A stretch of DNA of 64,000 bases from Heterobilharzia americana (taxonomy: Eukaryota; Platyhelminthes; Trematoda; Strigeidida; Schistosomatidae), in contig OX104127.1 in assembly GCA_944470555.2 (NCBI GenBank), positions 155,511,776 to 155,575,775 of the forward strand, in the 5' to 3' direction. Every line of letters begins with the position of its first letter. The stretch's first letter is position 1. A program made the translations under genes and the position numbers. The notes beneath the pieces were generated by a model. It worked only from the letters and a program-made list of their open reading frames with translations, had not been told where the DNA came from and did no database searches. Shown piece after piece: positions 39,001 through 49,962 of this stretch.

Positions 39001-40937
39001 CCGCATGATGTTATTATTATTATTATTTGTTCCTTGGTTTCCTAGTGAAATATAGGGCTTCAGTGGCACGTCTCCATTGCACTCTCTTCTCTGCAGTCTT
39101 TTGTACCTGCCTCCACGACTGCCCACAAGCTTTGATTTCTTCCTCACACGATTTCCTCCATGTCACCCTCGCCTCGGACATCCAACTCGTCGTTTCCCCT
39201 TTGGATTCCGCTCGACGGAATGGGCTGTCCCCAGTCGGCCTTCTCAGTGTATGCCCAATCCAATCAATCTCCACTTCTTTCTGCATATTTGTTGGGCGAT
39301 GGGTTCTTGGTTGGTTTCGCTTGGGGTGGACAGGATCATGATTGCGCGCCAGTTCTTGCAAAGACTTGTTTGGAAGTTTGACAAGGTAGCTCTTCTTCTT
39401 CCAATCGACAGGTACCTTGCCTTCCTTCCAAACCTTCTGCAGTAGTGGTGTGACCATCTCCGATGTTATCTCTGCATCTGTTTTCAGTGCTTCTGGTGGA
39501 ATTCCATCTGGTCCTGTTGCTTTCCCGGATTCCAGCGACTTTATGGGGTTCAGGACTTCTGCTTTTTCGGAGAGCTTGTGTTCACCGGTAGTTCTGCGGT
39601 TGCTGGTGGTATTTCCAGACGAGTTTCGGGTGGCGGTGGCGGTCGATTCAAGAGTTTTTCTGATGTTTTCAGCCCATTGTTTCTCCTCTTTGGTAACTAG
39701 GTTTCCTTCATTATCTTTCATTGGTTTCGTCTGCGTTGATCTCTTCCCAGTAACCTGGTTATTTGACATAGTGTTGTCAGGTCTCTCCTACCAGCAGCCT
39801 GTTCTGCTTCAACTGCCAAAGTGTCGTAGAAGTGTCTTTTGTCTTTGCGCGTATTCTTCACTTCTTTGTCCAGTGTTTTGTACGTTGTACTCAGTTCCTC
39901 GTTTCGTTGTTTATCCCTGCACCGCATTGTACTGGTTCTCTGCTTCACCGGCTTCCTATCCATGCTCTATCAGCTTCCATGTATCCCTCGAGATCCATTC
40001 CTTGTTTTCTTTCTCTTCCTAATACGGTTATGCAGGTTTCCTCCCACGTCTCTTTCAAAGAGTTACAGTGTTCTTCCATGCAGGCTTCCTCAAGGATGTT
40101 GCTCAATATCTATCATTTTGTCTTGATAGCTGACGTGAAGATATCCTTCGTGTGCACAAAGTGGCTAGGTGCGTGTCGTTTAGTTTTATACTTTTAAGTT
40201 GATCAACAGCACTTCAGTCAGTAAATATTATGCCTAGGTTAGGTTTAGCATCTTTCAACTTTTGGTATTCATTATAGAATGCGGTGTTCATTGTTAATTA
40301 AAAATTCCAGAAAACTATTTCTCAGAAGAACAAACATTCTTTTCTATTTAGGAAATTATACTCTACAGGAAATCTGATCGCCGACTTCAGGCCTATGTAC
40401 AACAGATTTCAGATAAAGGATATGATGAAAGCAAAACTGATGAAAAAGAAAAAGTGGATACCAACTGTGAGAGTAAAATCCAAGAACAAACAAAACTCGA
40501 AGTTCCTGATAAGGTGAGCAGCATTTGAATTATGCTCACGATAAGTTGAGGAAAAAATTAGCACATATTCAGCTATTTTACTCTGCGAAGAAAATTAATA
40601 TTTTCCCTCTATTTTATCTAAAATATTATAGGGTTCAGATATCAGTGATTCATGTTCTGATGTGATCAGTGAAAGAAATGGAGATAATCAGACAAATAAT
40701 TCCACGTTACTTCTTAATCCTACTATTGCCGGTACAGAATCCAATATCGACAAACATAGTAATGACTCAGAGGACAGTGCTGACTCTTTTTCTCCACAAA
40801 CACGTTCAGCCAGGAGTATGCATCGTTATGAGCCAAAACAAATTCGTAAGTACACGGAGTCATCAACTGTTGCTATTCCTGCAACCGAATCACCTATCCT
40901 TCGTTCTGATGCTACCAGTGCACAGGACTCGAACTAA
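35688..40937 (+). CDS. VPS26: Vacuolar protein sorting 26 (retromer arrestin-like subunit)
   Basis: VPS26 is the arrestin-fold subunit of the retromer VPS26-VPS29-VPS35 trimer, which returns cargo receptors from endosomes. Six visible coding exons: 35688-36061, 36097-36261, 36300-36406, 36449-36660, 40352-40513, 40632-40937; all junctions are GT-AG and in phase, giving 441 codons plus stop. Conserved stretches include [104 protein letters not shown] and QQEIILYR. The first three introns are 35, 38 and 42 bp, intron 4 is 3691 bp and intron 5 is 118 bp. The C-terminal part after EIILYR is about 150 residues, Ser/Asp/Asn-rich, much longer than in human VPS26A (327 residues in all). No initiator ATG is in the first visible exon, which opens at SFLG right after an acceptor with an in-frame TAG. 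Confidence 0.96.
36097..36261 (+). CDS. VPS26: VPS26 exon after a 35-bp micro-intron
   Basis: Intron 36062-36096 (GTAAAT...GGTAG). The exon starts with the last base of the split Arg codon, continues YFLRITIQKRIADITKEYEL and ends in the split Lys codon after NKS. Confidence 0.93.
36300..36406 (+). CDS. VPS26: VPS26 exon after a 38-bp micro-intron
   Basis: Intron 36262-36299 (GTGTGT...ATTTAG). The exon reads YHLQDVIVGKIYFLLVRVKI then QILKRETIGS and ends in the first base of a Gly codon. Confidence 0.93.
36449..36660 (+). CDS. VPS26: VPS26 exon after a 42-bp micro-intron
   Basis: Intron 36407-36448 (GTAGGT...TCATAG). Reads GPTAFTEAETVGKYEIMDGA through EEDRRYYKQQ; donor CAG|GTAAGT at 36660/36661. 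Confidence 0.95.
37077..37179 (-). repeat. Inverted partner of the 846-bp repeat (99-bp arm)
   Basis: 37081-37179 is the diverged reverse complement of 37277-37375 inside repeat copy 2 (shared ATGATCGAT, TCAGGACTAGA, TTGCTCTCC), with a 97-bp loop, so a long hairpin could form. Lies in VPS26 intron 4. Confidence 0.75.
37204..38049 (+). repeat. 846-bp exact direct repeat, copy 2 (inside VPS26 intron 4)
   Basis: Identical to 31254-32099. Together the copies bracket the first four visible VPS26 exons (35688-36660). Confidence 0.95.
38050..39003. other. VPS26 intron 4 sequence, nothing recognised
   Basis: AT-rich single-copy-looking DNA between the direct repeat and the RTE fragment. Confidence 0.4.
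39004..40140 (-). mobile_element. RTE-like retrotransposon (family B), 5' truncated and internally deleted
   Basis: On -, from about 40140: decayed pre-RT text, then an open frame 39023-39769 (248 codons) with IKSLESGKATGPDGIPPEAL, the RT fingers, and VWKEGKVPVDWKKKSYLVKL. Near 39290-39365 it jumps to the C-terminal WIGHTLRRPTGDSPFRRAES and ends EALYFTRKPRNK. The RT palm, including the YADD box, is missing, yet the frame is still open across the junction. The 3' end carries an (ATT/AAT)n tail at 39004-39027. Sits in VPS26 intron 4, antisense to it. Confidence 0.8.
40352..40513 (+). CDS. VPS26: VPS26 exon after the large intron 4
   Basis: Acceptor CTATTTAG ends at 40351. Reads EIILYRKSDRRLQAYVQQIS and then an Asp/Glu/Lys-rich stretch; donor AAG|GTGAGC at 40513/40514. 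Confidence 0.9.
40632..40937 (+). CDS. VPS26: VPS26 terminal coding exon
   Basis: Acceptor TATTATAG ends at 40631; in-phase frame of 101 codons to TAA 40935-40937. Composition is Ser/Asn/Thr/Asp-rich and looks disordered; it has no counterpart in human VPS26A. It is joined by a clean 118-bp intron, so it is likely real. Confidence 0.85.
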   Translation, partial: GSDISDSCSDVISERNGDNQTNNSTLLLNPTIAGTESNIDKHSNDSEDSADSFSPQTRSARSMHRYEPKQIRKYTESSTVAIPATESPILRSDATSAQDSN

Positions 40938-40989
40938 GAAGACGGCTTATCTGATACCTTCAATCCTAGTCAATATAATTCTCACAAGG

Positions 40990-40995
40990 AATAAA
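40990..40995 (+). terminator. Probable VPS26 polyadenylation signal
   Basis: Canonical AATAAA 53 nt after the VPS26 stop codon, leaving a short 3' UTR before the convergent VPS41. Confidence 0.55.
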
Positions 40996-41439
40996 AAAAC
41001 AAAACAATTATGATATGACAGAAGTAGGCTAATCAATCCATCTGCATTTCTCCTGACTCATCCAAAACTGAACGAAATATCTGTGATGTGTCTTTCACCA
41101 GACCCTATTATAAACATGAATTTTCAAATCATGTAATCTGGCTATATGTATTTCTGAATTGCTATTTGTTTAATTCAGAATTTTGGTGATTGTCTAGTAG
41201 AATAGAAAACCCGGTCATGTCAATCGATTCGTAAATGACTTTCACTTTTTATACATTGTACACAAAACATTAAAATTGATTTGAAATCATGGATATTAGT
41301 TTTTAAAAAAATAATAAAAATCATGTTAAAAATACAAACTTTACATGCAAATATCAAGTTATGAAAGGAAATGTTTATGTGTATGCGAAGTAATTGGAAA
41401 TAATCAAAAGAATCATATTCTTATCAGTATTTACACAGC

Positions 41440-41772
41440 CTATATTATACGTGATTTAGAGCACAAAGGACATTTTACTTCTCCATTGATTAAACAATCT
41501 TGATGACAAATATGTTTACAATGGAAAATTGCCCATGGACGATTTTCTGCATCACTTTTAAATTTGTCCTCATCTGTTATCTGATTTACTTTTCGCCTTG
41601 ATTGCCCGTTGATGCTAAGTATAGGTTGTAGACATATAATACATTCTATAAAAGACAAAGAATTTGAATTCACACGCATTCCTTTCATTTGCATTTTGAT
41701 AACACGTAAGAATAATTGATGCATATCTGAGAGCAGAATGCGTGAACAACTTTGTTGCAGTTCAAGTTGAAT
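41440..41772 (-). CDS. VPS41: VPS41 terminal exon with C-terminal RING
   Basis: 111 codons with stop: IQLELQQSCSRILLSDMHQL, KMQMKGMRVN (human KKMHRTQMKGVLV), then CIICLQPIL as the first Cys pair, FHCKHICHQDCL as the Cys/His ligands and CPLC as the last pair, a RING-H2-like zinc fold. Convergent with VPS26, whose stop is 502 bp away. Confidence 0.95.
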   Translation of the reverse strand: MQLELQQSCSRILLSDMHQLFLRVIKMQMKGMRVNSNSLSFIECIICLQPILSINGQSRRKVNQITDEDKFKSDAENRPWAIFHCKHICHQDCLINGEVKCPLCSKSRII

Positions 41773-44700
41773 CTATAATGAAAAAAAGGTTTTGAGTCAG
41801 TTCACTACACTTCTCAGTGTCAGAATTACCAGTAAAATTGTGACAATGCCATTAAATGCTGTGTATGAGGTAGCAAGACTTTAGTAATAGGAATACGGAA
41901 TAAAACTGTAATGAGGTTATAATAATAATAATGGATAGGATGAAATGCGCATCCTGGATCCCACGCTAGCCACCATCCTCCATTACTATAATTAAAACAC
42001 AGGTAATATCGAGGCATCCGCACAGGAGCCCATATGCCAATAGAGACTGGTCAATTTGGTCCAATCAACGACGGTATAATACAAGCAATAACATTAAAAC
42101 TATACCTGTGGCTATCGTGGCTCGGTGGTGTAGTGGGTAAAACGCTCTAGCGTTTGAAGCGGTAGCTCCCGAGCCCGAACCCCGGTGGGAACAACATGGC
42201 TCACTGGGAGGTAGGTACACCCAACTGATGAGTCGCAAATAGGAAGAAATGCGCATCTTGGATCCCACCGCTAGCCACTATCCTTCATTATTATAATTAG
42301 GACACAGGTAATATCGAGGCATCCGCACAGGAGCCCATATGCCAATAGACCGGTCAATTCGGTTCAATCAACGACGGTATAATACAAGCAATTACACTAA
42401 AGGTTATAATATATTGAATGCAGGAATAAACGAAAAGTTTTGTTCGCTACAGTTCTTCGTAATCACAGAAGAACAGTACTCAGCAATGTAACATATAAAC
42501 TATAATTTTTGGTAACTGGTTATTGAACCTTTATGAGTCAATATGTGAATCATACAGGATCATATTTATCGGCTAGATAAGATCGAAAGTCTTGGAACCT
42601 AAGACACCTATGGTTTATGATGCTGATCCTTTTATAAACTATTCGGACGCTAAAAACTCCAAAATACAGTTCAAGAAGAGCTCGCATAGCAGTTCCACCC
42701 GCCAAGAAAATTTTTAGATGGAGAAACGATGGTGGTCAGTGCTTCTCACTTATTCACACTGCGCTGGTTTACATTTTCGAATAACTGATGGGTTTTACTA
42801 GCACTACTGTTCGGTAACACACCTCAGGTGTACTTCACCCATTTTAGAAGTGTTGCTTCACGACGAGTAAAGAATTTAGTGACCGCTACTGCTCGTAAGA
42901 TGAAACCACAAGTTGAAGTACGCAGTTCCTACAGCCTAATTTTAAAACTTCCCTAGAATAGAAGCAAAATCCCAGAAAATAAGGGTCGTCCTACGGGAAC
43001 AGCACTGTTGTCGCACCCAATTACAATTATTAGCACGACTCTTTCCAGGAGCATCAACACAATTATTCACATTATAATGGTAGAAGCTAAAGGCTGAAGT
43101 TATCGACCCATCTCTTTCCGATATGTCAGGATTTGAGAGAACAAGCTTTCTACCTAGTGCAACAAACTGCTTCCATAGGAAAATATAGTTCGCAAACTCA
43201 TGACTAAAGTGATTTCATAGGAAAGTTGAAACAAGAAATCTGTACTATAGATCACATTGTATGTTGAAAAGGCTACATATTTAAACTTATTTATTCATTC
43301 AAAGTATGGAAATGGAATGCATACCTTGTAATCATGCATGAGTTTGATAAGAGCGTTACGGAGACCAGGTATGGTCATATCTGGTGATATTTTACGGAGT
43401 AGCAAACGTGAATCAAGACCTTCACAACCTGCATGCTGCAACAACGCACATATAAAGGCAGGTTTATCAGCTGCAAACAAGATAACCTGTTGCCATAATT
43501 CACCAGCATTTTCATCGCCTTCATCTTCATCTTTTTCAAAGGTTGAATTATCTGTACTATGGTATCGATGAAAATGGCGTCGGATTTTTGAATGGATTCC
43601 GTCCTCTTCTCGACAGTATTCAATTGATTTTGTAGCAGCTATAGCCTGACGTTCTTCTTGTGTTGCTGACTTGTCGATCGAGAGATCTTCACCACCCTGT
43701 GTGTTGTAAATTTATTTAATTTCTTTGAAAACGAAACCATGTATCAGAAAATAGGTTTACTGTAGAGTAAAAAATATTGCACGCCAAACAGATCGTTTTC
43801 AAATATGACAACCCTACAAATGTGGTCGATAGACTGCTTTATCTAAGCGGTAAATTCTGAAGAGTGATGGCAATTAGGACAATTATTGTTAACATAGGAC
43901 CAAGCATCACTGCCTAACAGTCCGAGTTGCCACACCTCACATCAGTACATCAAGTAAAAAGGTAGTGAGGTGAAGGATGAAGATAAGATAATGCAGTCAA
44001 CAGAAATATAAAGTACGAGAAGAAAGAAAGGAAGAATGACAAAATGGTGAGATTCGGTATAGTGTCGTTAAGATGAGGATAATGTGTGTATACATCTGCG
44101 CCATTGACATCGGTTCTGAGTAATATCACCTAGAGTCAGTCGCCAACCACTGGTTCCTCTTGCCCCGCCGACCCCAGCCGGCTAGTCTGCATCGCCCCAC
44201 CACATGGCTCAAACCAACAGTCAGAAGCTTCATACATTGGCGCCATGTTTTAGTGTGGCCACCTCGGGCCTTTTTCCAGCATCGACCTACTTCGGCCAAC
44301 ATTGTGTGACTAGGCATATGTAACACGTGTCCCATCTTGGTCAATGAAGGTTCACAACCACATCAACTGATTTACCTCTACACCTAACTTCTGCATTACT
44401 CACGTAGTGACACCACGAAATACGGCTTATACTACGAATGCGACGATGGTCAAACACTTGAAGCCTTCTCATATCTTCCACCTTCAATTGCCATGTTTCA
44501 CAGCCATACAGTAGAACAGAGCGGACTGCTGTGCAGTGCACGCCACCCTTAATAGACAAACGGATATCACGGCGGTGCCATAGGTGGCGTAAATTGGCAA
44601 AAGCCAATCGAGCCATTAGGACAAATAAAAGAATCAATAGTCTAAACACACATACAGTTATAGGGTTTTCAGAAGACCTAAACAGTGGCAATGATCGGCT

Positions 44701-46794
44701 CTAAAGTTCATCTTGATGATTGCTGAAAAGACCAATAACATTTCTTTATATCGGATTAAAAAAAAGCGGTTTTTCAGATACTACCAACAGGAAATTACTT
44801 GATTTTCTCAGTAGTTGTTGTTAGGGTTACCTTTAAAGTAATTCGTTACAATTATTCACATTTGTATGCTCAATAAAATACCATTTCGTTTTTTGAGAAT
44901 GCTTCGGCTGGGATTATTAAAAAGAAAAATAACGACTTAAACAGTGCATTAGTGGATGTACCATAATCCTTTGCGAAACTAAATTTAACTTGGTTATCTT
45001 GAGGTGCAACATTTTTTCCAAATTAAAAAATGGGAACAATTTTCATTGTTCTCTGACTATTATTACCTGCATATCAGGTATTAGGCAATCAATTTTGCCA
45101 CAAGTCATTTTACCCAAATTGTCGCAGGCCACTAAGTCTATGATCTTATATTAATCTAGACATTAATGCAATAGTAATGATGATTTATTCTTACTATAGA
45201 CTGAAAACTGGAAGTAGTAAGGTAACGTATGGATAAAGATAATCTCAAAAGTTTTATAATTTACAAAAAATATGTTAATTATAAGTACCCATCTTGTCAA
45301 TAAACCTCGCCTAGCTTACTAGCCAGTCCTAAGCCCGGATAAAAAGGGAAAGTTGGGCGTGAGGTTAGCGACCTTATCCCATAAAACCAGTCCAATCGGT
45401 AAAGAAACTTCAAAGGACAGACGAAATGTACAAAAAAACTTATTCGTCGCCGGAATTGGGGAGACCCCGGTAGGTGAAAACCTTCGGGAAGCCAATGGGT
45501 CGATGTGTCTTCTCTCGATGAAAGTAAAAGTAAGCATAGGGATATGGAATGTCTACACAATGTTTGAAGCTGGCAAGGACGTGTTACTGAAGCCTTATGT
45601 TCTACTAGGAACCTAAGGGACAAATAATAATCTTGTCAATAATCGTATATTACAGAAAATTCACATTTAACATTCTGGAAATACGAGGACTAATAAGATA
45701 GTGTTATCATCCACTTCATCATCACACGGACATATCTTTAAAACAATTTGAATCACGATAAATTCACCTGCATAGTATGCAGAAATTATCGAGGGAGATA
45801 AGTTAGTTTGAACCACATGATGTCTAATATGCAAATGCCGAAGTTTCACCGTATTAGTGCTGATGATGACCAAGGTACCAAAGTATGGTGTATGCAGTGA
45901 CTGTACGGTACGCCCATTATGCAAGGTATTCATAAACTTCGGCTACCAAGTCATGTCAGTTGAAACGGGTTTCGAATAAACCGTATGAACCACAGAGCAA
46001 CAAGTTAGCACGTTAATTGGTTGGATGCAATCGATAGGAAACCCTCGACCTAAGTATCATGCTTGCTGGCGCTGGTCGGCAAGGCGTATCTGCAACTTCT
46101 AGGGGAACTGATATCCCCTGTGAAATTTGAACCCACATCACCAATTAAAATCCATGAAAGTGCATTGTGATGATGAGTCTCCTAGCTTGGTGGCCACATT
46201 GCGAAATGATCGGCAGAATTCGGTCAGGATTAGACAACACGAGATTGGTGGCACCCGGTGACCAATCAACGTAACAACTCAGCATATTATGTAATACTTA
46301 TTATTAATGCTGTGTTCTTTTGCACAGCCACATTTTTTAGTGGATACAGTGTATCCATCTATTTATGATCTCGATTTCGAATGTCACAAAAAGTTATGTC
46401 TTTTACACCAAATGCACTGATATTTACTCTCAGTACTCAGCGCCGTAATTAGTATAACTTGTTTGATAACGTGTAAATAAATCACCTCAAATAATCTATA
46501 AAACTTGAATTATCAATGACGTACCCTTGTCATAATTAACTGTAAAGCATCATGACGTCTTCCAACTCTTGTTAATAGGTACACAGTTTCTGGTACAAGT
46601 TTGGCATGCTCACATAGGCTTAAAGCTTCACTTAATGGATATCGATCCGTTGACCGTAACAACGGTAATAGTTTACTTCGACAAAACTTGATGTATAATG
46701 ATATGAGACGAGTTAAATATGGATATATTATTTGTGGGAATTTGGAGTAAACACAGTCTAAAAACTAAAAATCACGAAAGTAGATAAAGGTAAG

Positions 46795-46836
<42 letters not shown>

Positions 46837-49800
46837 ATTACATAAAATAAGTACTCCATTTCAAAATGTTAGTGTCTACTGAAATGAAATATTTCCAACC
46901 GATTTTAGTATACAAATTACATTTTTAGTGTAAGGCATGCTGTGTGCAAACACTCTGCCATGAACTGGCGAAAAAATGGATAGATAAATGTAGTTTCACA
47001 ATAACCGTGCACCATTTAAGAAACTGAAGTTTGTATTTTAATATCTACAATTTTCATCGTATAGTATATAGAGTTTAAAATGTGATGTTAACTGTTTCTG
47101 CCTTAGACTATGGAGAATGTTTAACAAACATACAACAGTTTATGGTAATAGCAAGCTATTTGTATGTTTGTTACCCTTTCATTTCATTGTGCTAGGACTA
47201 CGTCCTAATCACAGTAAAATTGTAAAACAGTGTAAATATAATTTTTTTTTCTCCCGTTGCTACTAACTGCATAACCTTCAAGTTATTTTGTACTGCACGT
47301 CGGTTTGAGCATGCTATTCGTAGGAAACGGATGAAGCTGACAAAAAAGGTGTATGTGGTGAACTAATCTAGACTTGAATGGGAAATGCAGTTTGTATCTA
47401 TAGTGATCATGAAGTCTTAAGTACAGGAAAGAGGTTGTTAGTTTCATGTTGGATACAGTGAACCCGTCCAACTTAACGTATAGTTTTCTGCATACAGGAT
47501 GTAAAAAGAAAGAGAAGGTTATCAGAGATGATAGGCTCTTAATGACTGAATTGGTAGATTCTCTTTTATCTTAATCAGGCAGAAAACTAGAAATCAAAAT
47601 TATTTTGAATGAATCAACCGGATGAATAACTGCAGTAGGTCAAAATACCTTTGCATTCCCACTCTTCTGTCGATTTTACAGGAGATTATGACCATTTCGG
47701 ATGAAATGGTAGAAAATTAGTGAAAACAAGTATTCGGTCAAAGGTCCACATGTAATGGGATCAAACAAAAGACGAATATTGAGCCCAAGAGCTAGAAAAG
47801 TCTGTCAATGAGATAAGAAACCCACATTGACTGAAATGATTTGAACATGTTTCACACACGCAATCATTGACTACCCGAATGTAGCATTTTAATCCATGAA
47901 GAATTAAGCTGTACAAAAACGGAGGGCGGCTAGACTTAGATGCAGCACTAATGCATAGAGCTGGTAATCTGTGCAGCATATGCGGCTAGAATTCATGCAA
48001 TATTTAGAGCATCCCAACAATATGACAGACTCGATCAAATTGATGGAAATGTATTCCAAGTTGTTATTCATCGCAGACTGACATCACTTGAAGGAACAAT
48101 GGAAACCTAAGAGCACTGGACAGCTATTTCGTTCGACCAGTATGGGACTCCTCAACAGTGCGCACCCACGACCCCGCAACCTTCAGAATCCGCGGCCAGC
48201 GCGTTACCATTGAGCCACTGGGTCAAAATCCAGTGGTCCATATTTCCAAATTCTGTTAGCTCACGATATAGCGCAACCACCACCCAATGTCATCGTTGAG
48301 TAACTGTCCTCACGATCATCAGGCTTTGTCCCCTTCAGCTTCGATCCCTGGCGGGGTCGTGGGTGCACACTGCTGAGGAGTCCCATACTAGGACGGAACA
48401 GCTGTTCGGTGCCCCCAGGTTTCCTTTATCCCTCTAACTGATATCAGTCTACGATGGATGACAACTTGGAATATTTCCAAATCCCCACAACTCCCTCAAA
48501 ATTTAGTGGAAATGTATTCACCCTCATCTTCAAAATACTGAAAATATCATAAATCCCATTCATTCATACCCTCTTCTAATACACACACATATCTACTTTG
48601 ATATCGCTTTCTCTGTGTGCTACTGTGAATAACAGTAACTTGAACTTCTCCATCTTTTGAATTTTGAGAGAATTGTGGAGATTTGGAAATATTTCAAGTT
48701 GTTATTCATCGTAGACTGACATCAGTTGGAGGAACAAAGGAAACCTGGGAGCACTGGACACCTGTTTCGTCCGACTAGTATGGGACTCCTCAACAGTGCG
48801 CACCCACGACCTCGCCAGGGGTCAAGCCCACGACCTTCAGGTTCCACGGTCAGCGCGTTACCATCGAGCCACTGGGTCAGAATCCAATGCTCCATATTTC
48901 CAATGAGAAGTCGTGACCGGTGGAGTCAAAGCCTGATGGTCGTGAGGACAGTTACTCAACGATGGCATTGGGTGGCAGTTGCGCTATATATCGTGAGCTA
49001 ACAGAAGTTGGAAATATGGGCCACTGGATTCTGGCCCAGTGGTTCAATGGTAACGTGCTGGCCGCGGAACCTGAAGGTCGCGGGTTCGATCTCTGGTGGG
49101 GTCGTGGGTGCGCACTGCTGAGGAGTCCCATACTAGGACGAAACAGCTGTCTAGTGCTCCCAGGTTTCCTTTTTTGTAACTGATGTCAGTCTACGATGGA
49201 TAACAACTTGAAATATTCCCCATCTTTCATGAAAAGTTCCACTTTAGTCAAGATAAGAATTGATAATTGTAACTGCAATGCAAACGAAAAGAAACTGGTT
49301 GTTTACACTGAGTAAATTTTATAATGTTCGTTTAATCCATAATTATTTATCAGGATAGATTTCTGATTCATTATAAATCAAATAACAAAAAAGAATATGA
49401 GTTCCAAGTAAACGAACAAAATATTCTGTGAAATATGAAGTGACGGAAGAAGAATATACTGTAGAATATCATGTTTCAACACTTATCACTGTCTGCTAAG
49501 ATGACTCAAAAGATCTCCAAATTAATATAACCGTTTTAACACCTATGAAAATTTAATATGAGATAAGGAATGATAAATATCTGGTCAATATAAAAAATAT
49601 GCATAACATTAATTCACTTCGTAATTAAGCTAGTAATATCGTCATAGAATGTATGAGGATAGAGAAGTTTAATTGTTTTTTGTATCTTTCCAATCTTGGT
49701 ATATATATATCCAGTGAATCGAGTATATACAAAAATGTTTGACTATTGAGTATGATTAATACTATACACCTAAAGCTATAGACTTACTTGATAAAGCAGC

Positions 49801-49907
49801 TGTGAGTCTGAATTAAGCTGATTTACAATATAATCAACCTGCGAAAAATAATTGACAAAAAACATTAGTGGCAATCCATACTGAAAAGAATACTAAAGTA
49901 CAACAGA

Positions 49908-49962
<55 letters not shown>

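Noticed and set aside
39417..40022. 201-codon open frame on + in VPS26 intron 4
   Set aside because: It is the reverse complement of the minus-strand RTE family B relic; composition (F/S/L-rich) fits an antisense shadow.
49040..49110. Functional tRNA genes suggested by A- and B-box motifs in SINEs
   Set aside because: No complete acceptor stem or consistent cloverleaf, and the same motif recurs in every SINE copy next to a hammerhead.
46795..49959. AT microsatellites as origins or regulatory elements
   Set aside because: Simple (AT)n tracts in introns; nothing else supports a role.
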